Below, piece by piece: positions 61,694-64,000 of a DNA stretch of 64,000 nt. This stretch comes from CBDCWO01 sp965223405. Lineage in GTDB: Bacteria; Bacteroidota; Bacteroidia; Chitinophagales; Saprospiraceae. Made by a program: the position numbers and the translations under genes. The stretch is from contig CBDCWO010000006.1 in assembly GCA_965223405.1 (NCBI GenBank), positions 5,146,001 to 5,210,000 on the forward strand. The letters run 5' to 3'. Position 1 is the first letter of the stretch. Every line of letters starts with the position of its first letter. Below the pieces are notes generated by a model, which saw only the letters and a list, made by a program, of their open reading frames with translations, ran no database searches and had not been told where the DNA came from.

Positions 61694-62296
61694 ATGAAAA
61701 CCTTGATATTAATGCTTATTTCGGCTTTGACCTTTACAGATTCTTTAGCTCAACAAGCTACAAAACCCTATGTGGGGGAATTCCAGGTAAGACCTGGGTT
61801 TAATGTACATATAACACTGGAACATGAAGAGTTATTTATTCAGCCCACCGGGAAACCAAAAGAAAAACTAACTAAAATCAAGGATGCCCTTTACCACATA
61901 GAATCTATAGATGGTACTATTGATTTCAGGCCTGCTCCTGCGCAAGACAAAGTAATTCTAAAAATGTATGGTCAAATCATTCATGCGCCCAAATTGCCCA
62001 TACCTGAAAATTTGGAAGTGTGGGAAGAAATAAATATGGAAGAGAACGAGTTATTAGCTTTTGTGGGTGAATATCACTTAACGGCCGATGCATCCTTTAT
62101 AATTAGTAATGAAAAGGGTGCTCTCTTCGCCCAATTAACAGGACAACCAAAATTTCAAATCTATCCCTATACTAGTTATAAATTCTATTATAAGGTTGTT
62201 AAGGCATCGATTGAATTTGTCAAGAGTGAAGGGGGGCAAGTCATCTATCTGCTCCTGCACCAAAACGGTATAATCATTCAGGCCGATAAATCCTGA
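61694..62296 (+). CDS. exported protein with two DUF3471-like beta repeats
   Basis: 200 residues. Signal peptide MKTLILMLISALTFTDSLAQ. Two repeats of ~90 residues: YVGEFQVRPGFNVHITLEHE with FIQPTGKPKEKL, and FVGEYHLTADASFIISNEKG with FAQLTGQPKFQIYP and a closing LLLHQNGIIIQA. The pattern YxGxY...xxxxGQPxxxLxP...LHQNG is that of the DUF3471 domain normally found at the C-terminus of serine hydrolases. Here the domain stands alone, duplicated and exported, without a catalytic partner. Possibly a ligand-binding protein. Confidence 0.7.
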   Translation: MKTLILMLISALTFTDSLAQQATKPYVGEFQVRPGFNVHITLEHEELFIQPTGKPKEKLTKIKDALYHIESIDGTIDFRPAPAQDKVILKMYGQIIHAPKLPIPENLEVWEEINMEENELLAFVGEYHLTADASFIISNEKGALFAQLTGQPKFQIYPYTSYKFYYKVVKASIEFVKSEGGQVIYLLLHQNGIIIQADKS

Positions 62297-62340
62297 TCAA
62301 ATTAGAGGTCAGACATGGGATACCATTCCATTTCTGACCT

Positions 62341-62429
62341 CTGTCTTTTGTCTTCTATATCAGGTTTTCGGTGTCAAGGCTATCGAAGGTATCAAATGAC
62401 TCAAAAGTATTGAGAATTAAAACCCAACT
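62341..62429. repeat. 89-bp direct repeat, copy A
   Basis: Matches 62515-62603 over 89 bases with about ten mismatches and small shifts (shared blocks GTCTTCTATATCAGGTTT and AAAGTATTGAGAATTAAAA). Located between the DUF3471-like gene and pxpA. A GGTAGTCGGT-rich low-complexity patch (62446-62480) lies between the copies. No coding signal. Confidence 0.75.
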
Positions 62430-62514
62430 GCCTTTTGTCGAACGGTAGTCGGTAGTCGGTGATCGGTGGTTGGTGGTCTGTAGATGCCTAAATAAGGTTG
62501 CCCGAGATCAGCGT

Positions 62515-62603
62515 CTGTCTTCTGTCTTCTATATCAGGTTTCAGGTGTCAAGGGTATAGAAGGTATCAGATGACACAAAAGTATTGAGAATTAAAAATCA
62601 ACT
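62515..62603. repeat. 89-bp direct repeat, copy B
   Basis: Second copy of the repeat at 62341-62429, 174 bases downstream. Ends just before the 21-base duplicate at 62631. No coding content seen. Confidence 0.75.
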
Positions 62604-62630
62604 ATTTTCTATCCTCTGTCTCATTATGAT

Positions 62631-62673
62631 ATGCTGACAGCGAAGCTCGTCTATGCTGACAGCGAAGCTCGTC
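62631..62673. repeat. tandem 21-base duplicate with dyad symmetry
   Basis: Two identical 21-base units at 62631-62651 and 62653-62673, period 22. Each contains CTGACAGCGAAGCTCGTC; in the second the following AG completes a hairpin CTGACAGC-gaa-GCT-c-GTCAG. It lies 35 bases before pxpA and could affect its leader. Confidence 0.8.
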
Positions 62674-62707
62674 AGTACAATCCTCAAACTTTTTTATCTT
62701 TATATAT

Positions 62708-63478
62708 ATGATGCAGATTGACCTCAATTGTGATTTGGGAGAATCTTTTGGCAGGTATGAACTGGACCAAAGTGAAAAATTATTACCGTATATCACGTCC
62801 TGCAATATTGCCTGTGGGTATCATGCTGGAGATCCACTGGTGATGGAAAGAACGATCAGGCTTGCTTTATCAAATGAGGTTCAAATTGGAGCTCATCCTT
62901 CGTATCCTGATTTACAAGGATTTGGACGTAGGAATATGCAAATTGCACCCGAAGAGTTAAAGGCTATGATATTGTATCAAATATCTGCCTTGGCCGGTAT
63001 GGTCAGCGCACAAGGTGGTAGAATAACTCATGTAAAACCACATGGTGCTTTGTATAACCAGGCTGCCAAAGATGCAGAGGTTGCGATGGCCATAATTGAT
63101 GCTATAATCGCTTCGGGTAAAGAGTATGGACTGATGGGTTTAGCAGGATCTGTAATGGAAGGTTTGGCAAAAAGACGGAGTATTCCTTTTGTGGCAGAAG
63201 GATTTTCTGACCGGAGATATCATTATAAAGGAAATTTAATATCGCGGCATCATCCCAAAGCATTGATAAGGCGAAAGGAGGAAGCCTGGGATCAGTTTCG
63301 CAGGATGGTGAAAGACCATGAAGTGATTTCAAACAATGGAAAGAAATTGCCTGTACATGTGGACTCTATTTGCATCCATGGAGACAGTCCGGGAGCTCTT
63401 GAATTCGTAAAATACATCCGCGAACAAAGTGTTAAGTGTAATATTGAAGTATCCCCCTTTAAATTACCACTTGTATGA
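62708..63478 (+). CDS. pxpA: 5-oxoprolinase subunit A (LamB/YcsF family)
   Basis: 256 residues. MQIDLNCDLGESFGRYELDQ at the start, CNIACGYHAGDPLVM, IGAHPSYPDLQGFGRR and HVKPHGALYNQAAKD are hallmarks, with the metal/substrate residues of the fold. Part of the ATP-dependent PxpABC enzyme converting 5-oxoproline (pyroglutamate) to glutamate in the cytoplasm. Start is 62708 or 62711 (ATGATG). The stop overlaps the pxpB start (ATGA at 63475-63478). Confidence 0.95.
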   Translation: MMQIDLNCDLGESFGRYELDQSEKLLPYITSCNIACGYHAGDPLVMERTIRLALSNEVQIGAHPSYPDLQGFGRRNMQIAPEELKAMILYQISALAGMVSAQGGRITHVKPHGALYNQAAKDAEVAMAIIDAIIASGKEYGLMGLAGSVMEGLAKRRSIPFVAEGFSDRRYHYKGNLISRHHPKALIRRKEEAWDQFRRMVKDHEVISNNGKKLPVHVDSICIHGDSPGALEFVKYIREQSVKCNIEVSPFKLPLV

Positions 63479-64000
63479 AGATAAAAATGGAACCATTTGG
63501 GGATCGGGCCATATTAATTTCGTTTAAATCACAAATAAGCCGCAGAGTCAATCGAAAAGTCTGGGCTCTGGAAGGGATTATCAAAAAAGCTAATTTTGAA
63601 TGGTTGGTAGAAATGATTCCCGCGTACCATTCTCTGACGGTTATTTATAATCCATGGAACGTATCCTATGAAGAAGCAAAGAAAGATATAGATCTGTTGG
63701 ATTTTGATGAAGCCAAACACATTCCACGACTAGTCGATCCAATCGAAATACCGGTATGTTATGAAGATCAATTTGCTCTGGATAAGGAAACGGTAATCCA
63801 TAATACCGGGGCTACCTGGGAAGAGATAGTTGGATTGCATAGTCTACGAGTTTATCATATATTCATGATCGGTTTTGTTCCTGGTTTTCCCTATTTGGGT
63901 CCACTACCTTCAAAATTAAGTTGCCCTCGGAAAGTGGAGCCGAGAATAAAAGTTCCTGGTGGATCTGTTGCCATTGCTGGGTTCCAAACCGGAATCTATC
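63475..64000 (+). CDS. pxpB: 5-oxoprolinase subunit B (KipI-like), 5' part, cut by window end
   Basis: 175 codons from ATG 63475 to the window edge with no stop. Reads MKIKMEPFGDRAILISF, then IPAYHSLTVIYNPWN, YHIFMIGFVPGFPYLGPLPS and KVPGGSVAIAGFQTGIY. These are KipI/PxpB signatures; the GFxPGFxYLGxL segment is diagnostic. Partner of PxpA in the 5-oxoprolinase complex; pxpC is expected just beyond the window. Overlaps pxpA by 4 bases. The protein is probably about 230-250 residues in full. Confidence 0.93.
   Translation, partial: MKIKMEPFGDRAILISFKSQISRRVNRKVWALEGIIKKANFEWLVEMIPAYHSLTVIYNPWNVSYEEAKKDIDLLDFDEAKHIPRLVDPIEIPVCYEDQFALDKETVIHNTGATWEEIVGLHSLRVYHIFMIGFVPGFPYLGPLPSKLSCPRKVEPRIKVPGGSVAIAGFQTGIY

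Noticed and set aside
62446..62480. GGTAGTCGGT-rich patch as a CRISPR-like array
   Set aside because: Units are short, contiguous and degenerate with no spacers; simple low-complexity repeat.

Overview
The window is a 64 kb piece of a Bacteroidota chromosome, most probably Saprospiria-like. The lineage call is an inference. It rests on a T9SS-type C-terminal sorting domain, a TonB-dependent receptor with a carboxypeptidase-like N-domain, many lipoproteins, modest GC, scarce Shine-Dalgarno sequences and intergenic repeat families. Most genes are ordinary chromosomal ones. No rRNA, tRNA, CRISPR array, prophage or intact transposase was recognised.

Layout. 1-1.4 kb: C-terminal part of an M16 protease, cut by the window edge. 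1.4-8.2 kb (minus): a NAD-linked [NiFe] hydrogenase operon of group 3d (Hox) type compressed into three polypeptides (HoxE/F fusion, HoxU-HoxY fusion, HoxH), its maturation protease, then a saccharopine-dehydrogenase-like gene broken by one in-frame TGA and an ACT-domain gene. The hox upstream region holds a Crp/Fnr-type box and a perfect 20-bp palindrome. 8.6-12.4 kb: hydrolase-OsmC fusion and lon. 12.4-13.0 kb: two copies of a ~270-bp hairpin-rich repeat. 13.0-23.5 kb (minus): ECF sigma factor with a membrane partner, a DUF763 protein ending in a clamp-binding-like motif, D-aminoacylase, nucleoside-type transporter, THUMP RNA methyltransferase, acyl-CoA carboxylase beta chain, HtrA protease. 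23.6-34.5 kb: dapF, etfBA, a BFN/UVR protein, a MITE-like element, threonine aldolase, a free-standing threonyl-tRNA editing domain and dnaK.

34.7-45.7 kb looks like a phosphate-acquisition island: Na/Pi cotransporter, PiT transporter with a C-terminal PhoU-like region, OprP/O-like porin, TonB receptor and T9SS-exported protein. 46.0-50.5 kb: pyrG, a GT39-like membrane glycosyltransferase, a SpoU methyltransferase and a 59-residue membrane peptide too short for most gene callers. 50.7-55.1 kb: two paralogous class III nucleotide cyclase-TM-TPR proteins whose substrate-selecting residues are replaced. 55.5-60.6 kb: a DUF6265-DUF5694 protein, a fatty-acid alpha-dioxygenase-like haem protein and a LytM-like lipoprotein with no metal ligands. 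60.8-64 kb: an Xre repressor/membrane pair with a paired operator, a duplicated-domain exported protein, repeats, and the start of the 5-oxoprolinase operon (pxpA, pxpB cut by the window end).

The strongest candidates for something undescribed are the compact HoxEF/HoxUY/HoxH enzyme with its upstream sites, the DUF763 protein with a QLSLF tail, the TPR-alpha-dioxygenase, and the cyclase pair. All names come from reading sequence motifs; no database search was run.
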